A stretch of DNA of 64,000 nucleotides from Anaerolineae bacterium (GTDB lineage: Bacteria > Chloroflexota > Anaerolineae > Promineifilales > Promineifilaceae): contig JAMLHW010000003.1 of NCBI GenBank assembly GCA_023954475.1, forward strand, positions 310,001-374,000, written 5' to 3'. Below the pieces are notes generated by a model. That model did not search any database, was not told where the DNA came from, and was given only the letters and a program-made list of their open reading frames with translations. Position 1 is the stretch's first letter. Each line of letters opens with the position of its first letter. Made by a program: the position numbers and the translations under genes. This document shows positions 29,076 through 36,684 of this stretch, in pieces.

Positions 29076-29442
29076 GCGAATTGTTGGTAGTGCCAGGCAA
29101 AAATCCAGGCACTGTTAAAAAAGCTGCTCGCAATAAACAGACCATCAATGCTGCGCAGCCGTTCGTTGTTGCGTTGGGCCGGCAGCGCCTGGTAAATGGC
29201 ATAGCCGGCCAGCGCTAAATAGATCAATCCCCAAATGGAGAAAACATAGCCTGCCGGTACGAAATACACGTCGAAACTGTCGGAAATCTGGCCCGTATTA
29301 AGCCCGTTGATCGGTACGATATTGGCCAGTGCATTAATTGTGATTGTTGCGCCTAGTGCAATGATGACCAAGGCTTGGCGCAGTGCATTGTTTTTCATGT
29401 TGCCCTCTCTCCTTGTCTTTTGTCCACAAATTGAACAGAATA

Positions 29443-29537
29443 TGTCTGATATTGTACAGGGAAAATCAAGATTGTCAAGTGTTTGTCCAGATTTGAAAGC
29501 GTCAATCTGATATGTTTTAGACAGAAGTTGTCTGATA
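29443..29537 (-). promoter_or_regulatory. Promoter of the split TspO-like gene with repeated TATCAGACA boxes
   Basis: Reading leftwards, TTGACA (29473-29478) and TACAAT (29451-29456) are 16 bases apart, a strong sigma-70-type promoter about 50 bases before the ATG at 29398. Two exact copies of TATCAGACA lie at 29443-29451, next to the -10, and at 29529-29537, upstream of the -35. The upstream copy is part of an inverted repeat AGACA-N5-TGTCT (29519-29533). A regulator may bind these boxes; none can be named. Confidence 0.6.
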
Positions 29538-29563
29538 AATGTCAGGTTGACACATTGAGCAGA

Positions 29564-31021
29564 TCAATTGTTTAGCCCACCCAGACAGAGATACTTGATT
29601 TCGAGGTATTCTTCAATGCCGTAACGCGATCCTTCTCGGCCGATTCCCGATTCTTTGATGCCCCCAAATGGCGCCACCGGTGTCGAAATCATGCCGGTGT
29701 TGATGCCGACCATGCCGTATTCCAGCGCTTCAGCCACACGCCAAATTCGGCCGATGTCCCGCGCATAAAAATAAGACGCCAGCCCAAACGGCGTGTCGTT
29801 GGCCATCGCAATGACATCATCATCTGTCGCAAACCGATATAAGGGTGAAACCGGCCCAAAAATCTCCTCATTGGTCAAAGCCATAGCAGTTGTCACATCA
29901 GTCAACACTGTCGGCTGGTAAAATGTGCCGCCCAGTGCGTGGCGTCCGCCCCCTATGGCCACGGTTGCGCCGTGATCGACTGCATCGGCGACCAACATTT
30001 CTACCTTATCCAATGCAGCTCGATTGATGAGCGGTCCTATATCTGCACCCGTTAGTCCTGCACCGACCGACAATGCGCCGACCGCCTGTGCATAGCGCGT
30101 GGCAAATTCATCGTACACGCCGTCTTGCACGAAAATGCGGTTGGCGCATACACATGTTTGTCCGGCATTGCGGTATTTGCTGGCGATAGCGCCTTGCACT
30201 GCGGCATCAATATCGGCGTCGTCGAAGACGATAAACGGCGCATTACCACCCAATTCCAGCGATATTTTTTTGACCGTTGCTGCACTTTGGCGCATCAACA
30301 GCTTGCCGACCTCAGTTGAGCCGGTAAATGACAACTTGCGCACGATGGGATTGCGCGTTAGCTCTTCGCCAATGGGCACCGGGTTTTTCCCGGTAACAAT
30401 ATTGAGGACGCCGGATGGAAAACCGGCACGCATAGCCAGTTCGGCTAATGCCAGTGCGGAAAGCGGCGTGTCTTCCGGCGGTTTGATGACAACGGTACAA
30501 CCGGCAGCCAGCGCAGGGGCGACTTTGCGCGTGATCATGGCATTGGGGAAGTTCCACGGCGTAATCGCCGCAATAACGCCTACGGCCTGTTTGATAGCAA
30601 TCAGTCGCATGCCATGCCCGTGTGTGGGTATGACGTCCCCATAGACGCGTTTCGCTTCCTCAGCAAACCATTCGACAAAGCTCGCCCCATAACGGATTTC
30701 GCCCCGCGCTTCCTGTATCGGTTTGCCCATCTCGCTGGTCAATAAAACAGCTAAATCTTCGAGATTTTCGAGCATCAACTTGTGCCAGCGCAGCAGGATG
30801 TCGTGACGTTCGGATGCCAGTTTGTTGCGCCAGTCTGGAAGGGCTGTTTGCGCGGCTTCTATGGCGCGGCGTGTTTCAGCCGAACCCATGTCGGCAACAG
30901 CTGTGATGGGCGATCCGTCGGCCGGATTGATGATCGGATACGTCGCACCGTTATCGGCCGAAACCCACCTGCCGTCAATGAATCCGTCCGTTCGTACCAG
31001 AAGTTCATCCTGCAAATCCAT
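29564..31021 (-). CDS. gabD: NAD(P)-dependent succinate-semialdehyde dehydrogenase
   Basis: A 485-residue aldehyde dehydrogenase that oxidises succinate semialdehyde to succinate. The cofactor and active-site motifs are ITPWNFPNAMITRKVAPALAAGCTVVIKP, LSFTGSTEVGKLLM, the general-base Glu in LELGGNAPFIVFDDAD and the catalytic Cys in NAGQTCVCANR. The C-terminal GGIKESGIGREGSRYGIEEYLEIKYLCLG is typical of the GabD/SSADH group. GGGAGATAG precedes the ATG. It follows the hydrolase gene by 5 bases on the same strand, so the two are probably co-transcribed. The assignment to succinate semialdehyde is by family likeness; other small aldehydes are possible. Confidence 0.9.
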   Translation of the reverse strand: MDLQDELLVRTDGFIDGRWVSADNGATYPIINPADGSPITAVADMGSAETRRAIEAAQTALPDWRNKLASERHDILLRWHKLMLENLEDLAVLLTSEMGKPIQEARGEIRYGASFVEWFAEEAKRVYGDVIPTHGHGMRLIAIKQAVGVIAAITPWNFPNAMITRKVAPALAAGCTVVIKPPEDTPLSALALAELAMRAGFPSGVLNIVTGKNPVPIGEELTRNPIVRKLSFTGSTEVGKLLMRQSAATVKKISLELGGNAPFIVFDDADIDAAVQGAIASKYRNAGQTCVCANRIFVQDGVYDEFATRYAQAVGALSVGAGLTGADIGPLINRAALDKVEMLVADAVDHGATVAIGGGRHALGGTFYQPTVLTDVTTAMALTNEEIFGPVSPLYRFATDDDVIAMANDTPFGLASYFYARDIGRIWRVAEALEYGMVGINTGMISTPVAPFGGIKESGIGREGSRYGIEEYLEIKYLCLGGLNN

Positions 31022-31026
31022 TGTCT

Positions 31027-31986
31027 CTATCTCCCGCTTGTTTCCTGCCCAAATTCGATGCCATATGTTTGCATAAAGTTGTCGAAAAGCGCTTTGTACG
31101 CTTCCGGATCATCGACAATCATGGCAGCATGGGGTGATCCCCAGTCGAGCAACTGCAATTGCGTCGTCGTTTTGTCAGCATTGTCATAAATCGCTTGCGA
31201 TTGAACGGCAGGTGTGAATTCGTCTTGCAACGAATGTACCAGCAGCACCGGTACGTCGTTGGTCGTTTCCCTAACCGCTTCTTCCGGTGCAACATCTCCC
31301 ATCTGAAAAGCAGCCCGCAAATTCATCACAACACCACCTGCCGGTACAAATGCCTTGGCCCAATCGCCAAATTGCTCGCCAGCCTGATACACCAGAATGT
31401 CATTCATTGTGCTATAAGGAGAATCGGCTACTACAAATGCGACATCAGGTAAGAGTGGCAACATCTGCAATGCCGTCGCCGCGCCGTAGGAAACACCGAT
31501 GACACCCATGGCAGACGAATCGAGCCCGGTCTCCTCTACCAACCAGTTGTAAGCTGCCATACCATCCTGCTTTTCAAAATAGCCGTAGGAATGGTAGGCA
31601 TCACTGCTGTCTCCGTGTCCGCGTGCATCATAAGCCAGCAAATCACAGCCGCGTTCCCAAAACAATGGCGTGTACGAAACCGCGTGTATCCTCGTTCCGG
31701 TATAGCCGTGGAGAAACAGGACAGCGCAATCGGCGTCGGCTTCGTTTTCAAAATACCAGCCGGCAAGCGTGACATCGCCTGCGTCAATCGACACATCTTG
31801 TGGCTCTGGCAACCCGAAATCAGTCAGCAGCGCCGCCTCCGATCCCCAATCCGACTCACTCAGCGCTTCGTCAAGCGACCGCGTCGGCGTATTGATGACA
31901 ATGTTGGCAAAGTAAGCGCCAACGGCGAAGTAAATGACGACCACCACGACTACAACAGTTAGCAATATCCACCATCTTTTGCGCAT
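31027..31986 (-). CDS. Membrane-anchored alpha/beta hydrolase
   Basis: A 319-residue hydrolase. An N-terminal membrane helix (about residues 5-26, Val-rich) would anchor it with the enzyme outside. The fold motifs are FLHGYTGTR for the oxyanion loop, YDARGHGDSS, the nucleophile elbow GVSYGAA, VVADSPYSTM and the acid/base region LLVHSLQDEFTP and DWGSPHAAM. GGAGGAGATTG precedes the ATG at 31986. The gene carries no TCGGCCGA copy, as is also true of ettA upstream. Related proteins (YqkD/FrsA-like) have no settled substrate. Confidence 0.85.
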   Translation of the reverse strand: MRKRWWILLTVVVVVVVIYFAVGAYFANIVINTPTRSLDEALSESDWGSEAALLTDFGLPEPQDVSIDAGDVTLAGWYFENEADADCAVLFLHGYTGTRIHAVSYTPLFWERGCDLLAYDARGHGDSSDAYHSYGYFEKQDGMAAYNWLVEETGLDSSAMGVIGVSYGAATALQMLPLLPDVAFVVADSPYSTMNDILVYQAGEQFGDWAKAFVPAGGVVMNLRAAFQMGDVAPEEAVRETTNDVPVLLVHSLQDEFTPAVQSQAIYDNADKTTTQLQLLDWGSPHAAMIVDDPEAYKALFDNFMQTYGIEFGQETSGR

Positions 31987-32074
31987 CAATCTCCTCCATT
32001 CCTGTTTGGTAACACGAAGAGTCTGGTATGAGCCATCTCCGCATTACCCAATTTTCCTGTCTCGTTAACCTTTC

Positions 32075-33763
32075 TCAATCCCGCCGCAATTTGCGGTATG
32101 TAATCCGATGGGGTCTATCAGCCGCCGTGCCAAGCCGCTTGCGTCGATCTTCTTCGTATTCACTGTAGTTGCCGGGATAGAAAAACGCGGTGCTGTCCCC
32201 CTCAAAGGCCAGCGTATGTGTCGTAATGCGGTCGAGGAACCAGCGATCGTGGGAAATGACGATTACCGATCCGCCGTAATTGTTGATCGCTTCTTCCAGA
32301 GCGCGTAAGGTCGCAACGTCAAGATCGTTCGTCGGTTCGTCGAGCAGAATGACGTTTGCGCCTGATTTGAGCACTTTGGCCAGATGGACACGATTGCGTT
32401 CGCCACCGGAGAGAACGCCTACTTTCTTTTGTTGATCGCTGCCGCTAAAGCCAAATCGCGACACGTAAGCACGGGAGTTCATCTCGTAATTGCCGAGCTG
32501 CAACTGTTCGTTGCCGCCGGAAATCTCTTGCCAGACCGAATTCTCCGAATTGAGTGTATCGCGGCTCTGATCGACATAGCCTAATTCTACGGTTTGGCCG
32601 ACTTCGAGCGTGCCTGCATCTGGTGTTTCCGTGCCGACGATCATGCGAAACAGGGTCGTTTTGCCTGCGCCGTTCGGTCCAATAATGCCCAATACGGCAC
32701 CCGGCGGCAGCTCAAACGTCAAGTGGTCGTAGAGCAGGTTGTTGCCATACGCCTTTGCCAGATCGTGGGCGCGGATGACAAAGTTGCCGAGCCGTGGCCC
32801 CGGTGGAATGTAGATTTCGAGATCACGCGGTGAGGCTTCGCCGCCTGATTCCAGCAAGCGATTGTATGCTTCAATCCGCGCCTTACTTTTGGCTTGACGC
32901 GCTCGCGGACTCATGTTGACCCATTCCAGCTCGCGTTTGAGCATTTTTTGACGCTGTGATTCGCTCTTTTCTTCGCTGGCGAGGCGTGCCTGACGCTGTT
33001 CAAGCCAGGAGGTGTAGTTGCCTTTCCACGGGATGCCGCGTCCACGATCGAGTTCGAGAATCCAGCCGGCAATGTTGTCCTGGAAGTAACGGTCATGGGT
33101 GATAGCGATGACAGTGCCTTTGTACTGCTGCAGATGTTGCTCCAACCAGGCAACTGTTTCCGCGTCGAGATGGTTGGTCGGTTCGTCGAGCAGGAGGATG
33201 TCCGGTTCTTTGAGCAGCAGGCGACAGAGGGCGACGCGACGGCGCTCGCCGCCCGATAGCACGCTGATCGAGGTGTCGCCCGGCGGACAGCGCAGAGCAT
33301 CCATCGCCAGTTCAAGGCGGCTGTCGAGGTTCCACGCATCGATGCGGTCGAGTTCGTCTTGCACTCGTCCCTGGCGGTCGATGAGCGCCATCATTTTGTC
33401 GTCTGTCATCGGTTCGGCGAATTTCATGTTGATTTCGTCGTATTCGCGCAGGAGATCGACGGTGGTTTGAACGGCTTCTTCGACGATGGCGCGGACGGTT
33501 TTGCTATCGTCGAGGTGCGGTTCTTGCGGCAGGTAGCCGACGGTGAAGCCGGGCGACTGGCTGATTTCGCCGATGTATTCCTGATCGACGCCGGCCATGA
33601 TGCGTAGCAAGGTGCTTTTGCCGGAGCCGTTGGGACCGATGACGCCGATTTTTGCGCCGTAGAAGAACGAAAGGGAAATGTCTTGGAGGACTTGTTTGTT
33701 TGGCGGGTGGATTTTGCCGACCCGGTACATGGAGTAGATGATTTTTTTGTCGTCGGTTGTCAT
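32075..33763 (-). CDS. ettA: Energy-dependent translational throttle protein EttA (ABC-F)
   Basis: A 562-residue ABC-F ATPase with two nucleotide-binding domains and no membrane part. Domain 1 has GPNGSGKST, LSGGERRRVALC and LLLDEPTNHLD. The P-site linker PtIM (about residues 240-320) contains ILELDRGRGIPWKGNYTSWLEQRQARLASEEKSE. Domain 2 has GPNGAGKTT, LSGGERNRVHLA and ILLDEPTNDLDV. The length and the RARQAKSKARIEAYN arm region fit EttA. EttA binds the ribosomal E site and regulates the first elongation steps in response to energy state. It has no palindrome copies in 1.7 kb, unusual for a gene of this length here. Confidence 0.95.
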   Translation of the reverse strand: MTTDDKKIIYSMYRVGKIHPPNKQVLQDISLSFFYGAKIGVIGPNGSGKSTLLRIMAGVDQEYIGEISQSPGFTVGYLPQEPHLDDSKTVRAIVEEAVQTTVDLLREYDEINMKFAEPMTDDKMMALIDRQGRVQDELDRIDAWNLDSRLELAMDALRCPPGDTSISVLSGGERRRVALCRLLLKEPDILLLDEPTNHLDAETVAWLEQHLQQYKGTVIAITHDRYFQDNIAGWILELDRGRGIPWKGNYTSWLEQRQARLASEEKSESQRQKMLKRELEWVNMSPRARQAKSKARIEAYNRLLESGGEASPRDLEIYIPPGPRLGNFVIRAHDLAKAYGNNLLYDHLTFELPPGAVLGIIGPNGAGKTTLFRMIVGTETPDAGTLEVGQTVELGYVDQSRDTLNSENSVWQEISGGNEQLQLGNYEMNSRAYVSRFGFSGSDQQKKVGVLSGGERNRVHLAKVLKSGANVILLDEPTNDLDVATLRALEEAINNYGGSVIVISHDRWFLDRITTHTLAFEGDSTAFFYPGNYSEYEEDRRKRLGTAADRPHRITYRKLRRD

Positions 33764-34282
33764 TATGCCGCTCCGCAGGGATTGTGATGATTCTTATAGT
33801 GTAGCATGAAAGGTGACATACTTCACTGTGGACTGAGACGTTGTACTCGACTGATTTCCCAAAGAATCGGCCGATTTCTGCAATTTTGCCCTAATGATTG
33901 CCTATGGTTTTAGATTGCAGTATGATGCCCGACCGGTCGTTATTCGGCCGAACAAGTCCTCCAGCTTTTAGTGATTTACTTTTGCAGTACCATATCTAGA
34001 TTCGGTGCGACAGGCGAACAACTTCTTTAACGAAAGAACGTTTTCATGCAAACAGCACATCAATGAATTCGCACAGCTTCAACTGGCTGACATAGCTAAT
34101 TCTGTTGATAGAACGCATTCAGTTTTGCTTTACTATCAATTGTGGAGGTAAACATTATGATCAGGGCATAAGCCCATTACACCATTTAGCATGAATCTTA
34201 TGGAAAATGTTGGAGCACATGGTCAAGTTGCTTCGACAACGCGCTTGAACTGTTGACGAGATAAATGTATACGAGGGAAAAA
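33764..34282. other. Intergenic region with two palindrome copies and a minicistron
   Basis: About 520 bases between ettA (leftward) and the secreted protein (rightward). TCGGCCGA copies lie at 33867 and 33944, only 77 bases apart. At 34144-34171 a strong GGAGG is followed 8 bases later by a four-codon reading frame (Met-Ile-Arg-Ala-stop). No clean -35/-10 pair with 16-18 base spacing was found for the rightward gene. Confidence 0.45.
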
Positions 34283-36382
34283 ATGAACTATTCGAAATTG
34301 ATACGGGCTGGATTGCTGTTGGCTATTGTTGCGGCAGGCATATGGTTACTCTCCACGGCAGTCTCACCCGCCGTTGAACTGGCTTCGCGCGAGTCTGCAG
34401 TGCAGGCTTTTGCGCCTGGTATTACGGGCAGTCTATCTGATCAGGAACTGTCGGCCGATCAGGTAGCTTATTCTGTTTCATCACCGATTGTTGTCAATAT
34501 GTCAGATATTCCAACTGGTGTCTATGATCCGGACAACCAATTGGCCCGTTGGCAACGTGGCGATCTGGACATGATGGAAAATGAAGGGATTCGCAATTCG
34601 GCCGAAATGGCAGCGATGCGTGCTGCCTCTGAAAAACTCGAACCGAGCACCGTTTTGCAACGTCAGGCTTTGAGCGTTGTTCCTCAAGCCGCAACAGCCG
34701 GTGTTGCCTTCGACAGCCTTGATTACAATGATTGTTGTGGTGGTGGTGGCAACGTGCCGCCCGATCCGGAACTCGCTGTCGGCCCCAACCACATCATTGC
34801 GGCTGTCAATGTTGCTTTTGAAATCTACAACACCAATGGCAACCTGCTCGTTGGCCCAATAACGTTTGCCAGTTTCATGGCTGGCGATTCCAACTGCACG
34901 GGCGTCTTTGACCCGAACGCCAACTACGACGAAAAGGCAGATCGCTTCGTCCTGGGTATTGACGCTGACGGTACCCATTTTTGTATTGCCGTTTCGCAAA
35001 CAGGTGATCCGACCGGTGCTTGGAATATCTACTCTTTTGACACATCTCCCAGTCGGCGTGATTTCTTTGACTATCCGCACACCGGAATCGGTGACGATGC
35101 CATTTACATGGGAGCCAACATATTTTCCGGCAATCGCTTTGGCCACGCACGAGTTTGGGCGTTTGACAAGGCTGCCATGTATGCCGGCCAATCAGCTGCT
35201 GCCGTTTCCGTCAGTCTGGGCTCCAATGACGATACGCCACAACCTTTGAACTTGCACGGGTATGCGCAGGGTACATGGCCGAGCGGTGGTCCGCACTATA
35301 TTTTGACGGAAAAAGGGTACAACGGTGCAGATTACACCGTTTATGCGTGGGATGATCCATTTGGGGCTAATAACTTCAGTACCGTTGGTACCGTTGATCT
35401 GGTCGCTGTTACTGGTGTAGCCGCAGGTATGCCTGTCGATACCCCGCAGCTTGGTGGACAGACTATACAAGCCAACGACTTCAGACCACAAGATTTCGAA
35501 TACCGCAACGGATATGCCTGGACGGCGAATACGATTGCTTGTAATCCCGGTGGCGGTACCGTGAATTGTGTGCGCTGGGCCAAAATCAATCCCGCAACTG
35601 CCACAGTGGTCGATGCCGGTGTTTTTGGTACAAACGGCGAGTATCGCACGTTTGCTGACCTGGCGGTCAATCACTGTGATGACATGCAAGTCGGTTACTC
35701 GAAGTCGAGCAGCAGCATGTATCCAGCCGTATTTGTGACCGGTCGCCAAAGCACTGATCCGGCAGGTACGTTGCAGAGCGAAGTGCAGATGAAAGCGGGT
35801 GAGATCACCTATACGTCGTTTGAATCAAGCGCGCCACGTCGCTGGGGTGACTATACTGAGATGACAATTGCGCCTAATGGCACAACATTCTGGTATCTTG
35901 GTGAATACAGTAAAAACACGGGAACAAGCAATGGACGCTGGGGAACCTACATTGGCTCTTACAGCTATAATTGCTCCGGTGGTCCAGCACCTACGCCAAC
36001 CCCTGGTCCGACAGCGACACCTGTACCGACACCTGCGCCGACGGCGACACCGGCTCCAGGTGGTACAATGCATGTCGAAGCGCTGTCCGGTGCGACATCC
36101 AGCTCTAATGGTGGTAAGTGGAACGCGATCATTACTGTCACGATCGGTGATGCCGGCCACGGTGCGGTTGCCAATGCGACCGTTACCGGTGTTTGGAGTT
36201 CGGGTGCAAACGGCAGTGGCTCGTGTGTCACGAATGCCAGTGGGCAGTGCGATATTGTAAAGAACAATATCAACAAGAATTCTTCATCAGCCACGTTCAC
36301 CGTTACCGATGTGACCCATGCGTCTAATTCATATGATTCGGGCGCTAATCATATAAATTCGATCACGGTGACGAAGCCGTAG
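34283..36382 (+). CDS. Large secreted protein with C-terminal Ig-like domain
   Basis: A 699-residue exported protein of unknown function. An N-terminal hydrophobic segment (about residues 6-25) acts as signal peptide or anchor. The central part (about 130-560) begins PPDPELAVGPNHIIAAVNVAFEIYNTNGNLL, a pattern seen in many secreted bacterial proteins with a beta-propeller-like fold. A Pro/Thr linker (about 570-592) is followed by an Ig-like or bacterial invasin-type domain (about 595-699). GAGGG before the ATG at 34283 supports the start; the longer frame begins at 34265. A strong terminator follows at 36430. The pentaheme cytochrome gene is next in the same direction. Confidence 0.7.
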   Translation: MNYSKLIRAGLLLAIVAAGIWLLSTAVSPAVELASRESAVQAFAPGITGSLSDQELSADQVAYSVSSPIVVNMSDIPTGVYDPDNQLARWQRGDLDMMENEGIRNSAEMAAMRAASEKLEPSTVLQRQALSVVPQAATAGVAFDSLDYNDCCGGGGNVPPDPELAVGPNHIIAAVNVAFEIYNTNGNLLVGPITFASFMAGDSNCTGVFDPNANYDEKADRFVLGIDADGTHFCIAVSQTGDPTGAWNIYSFDTSPSRRDFFDYPHTGIGDDAIYMGANIFSGNRFGHARVWAFDKAAMYAGQSAAAVSVSLGSNDDTPQPLNLHGYAQGTWPSGGPHYILTEKGYNGADYTVYAWDDPFGANNFSTVGTVDLVAVTGVAAGMPVDTPQLGGQTIQANDFRPQDFEYRNGYAWTANTIACNPGGGTVNCVRWAKINPATATVVDAGVFGTNGEYRTFADLAVNHCDDMQVGYSKSSSSMYPAVFVTGRQSTDPAGTLQSEVQMKAGEITYTSFESSAPRRWGDYTEMTIAPNGTTFWYLGEYSKNTGTSNGRWGTYIGSYSYNCSGGPAPTPTPGPTATPVPTPAPTATPAPGGTMHVEALSGATSSSNGGKWNAIITVTIGDAGHGAVANATVTGVWSSGANGSGSCVTNASGQCDIVKNNINKNSSSATFTVTDVTHASNSYDSGANHINSITVTKP

Positions 36383-36429
36383 ATTGACGTAAAGATGGTC
36401 GAGTAGCTCGATCGTCGACTAGCCTGAAA

Positions 36430-36462
36430 AGAGAGGATTCCGTTTGTGCGGAATCCTCTTTT
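36430..36462 (+). terminator. Strong intrinsic terminator
   Basis: A 12-bp stem (GAGAGGATTCCG, 36431-36442, paired with 36449-36460) with a 6-base loop TTTGTG ends in TTTT. It lies about 50 bases after the stop of the secreted-protein gene and therefore separates it from the cytochrome gene. The rest of the 302-base spacer (36383-36684) contains one TCGGCCGA copy at 36521 and otherwise nothing I recognise. Confidence 0.9.
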
Positions 36463-36684
36463 GCATTTCTATGCCGAATTGAGTTCATATCAGTCTTATT
36501 GGTAGCAGCAATCAGTCGATTCGGCCGAAACGTGTCATTTGTCACTGCAAAAAGATGACAAGTAAGGTGCAGAAGTACAACATGATTCTTTTATCATGAA
36601 GACATCAGACTGGTATGCAGCGCATTAACCCGTCTCACCGGTTAACTAGCCACATCGTTTTGTCTTTTTTGTGAGGAAAACGTC

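Larger units (their letters stand above)
26838..29398 (-). pseudogene. TspO-like tryptophan-rich membrane protein, split by an IS
   Basis: Two pieces, 29084-29398 (start) and 26838-27305 (end), flank the insertion element. If the element and one copy of the 8-bp duplication are removed, the frame is restored exactly through the junction (QQFALSML) to give a protein of about 260 residues. It has roughly eight membrane helices, Trp-rich (VFSIWGLIYLAL, NSAWIFAWHY, WIRPKAD), and resembles proteins annotated as TspO/MBR-related tryptophan-rich sensory proteins; that name is tentative. As it stands the gene should be inactive: the 5' part ends in the element after FAALPT, and the 3' part lacks its own promoter. 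Both pieces look otherwise intact, so the disruption is recent. Confidence 0.85.
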
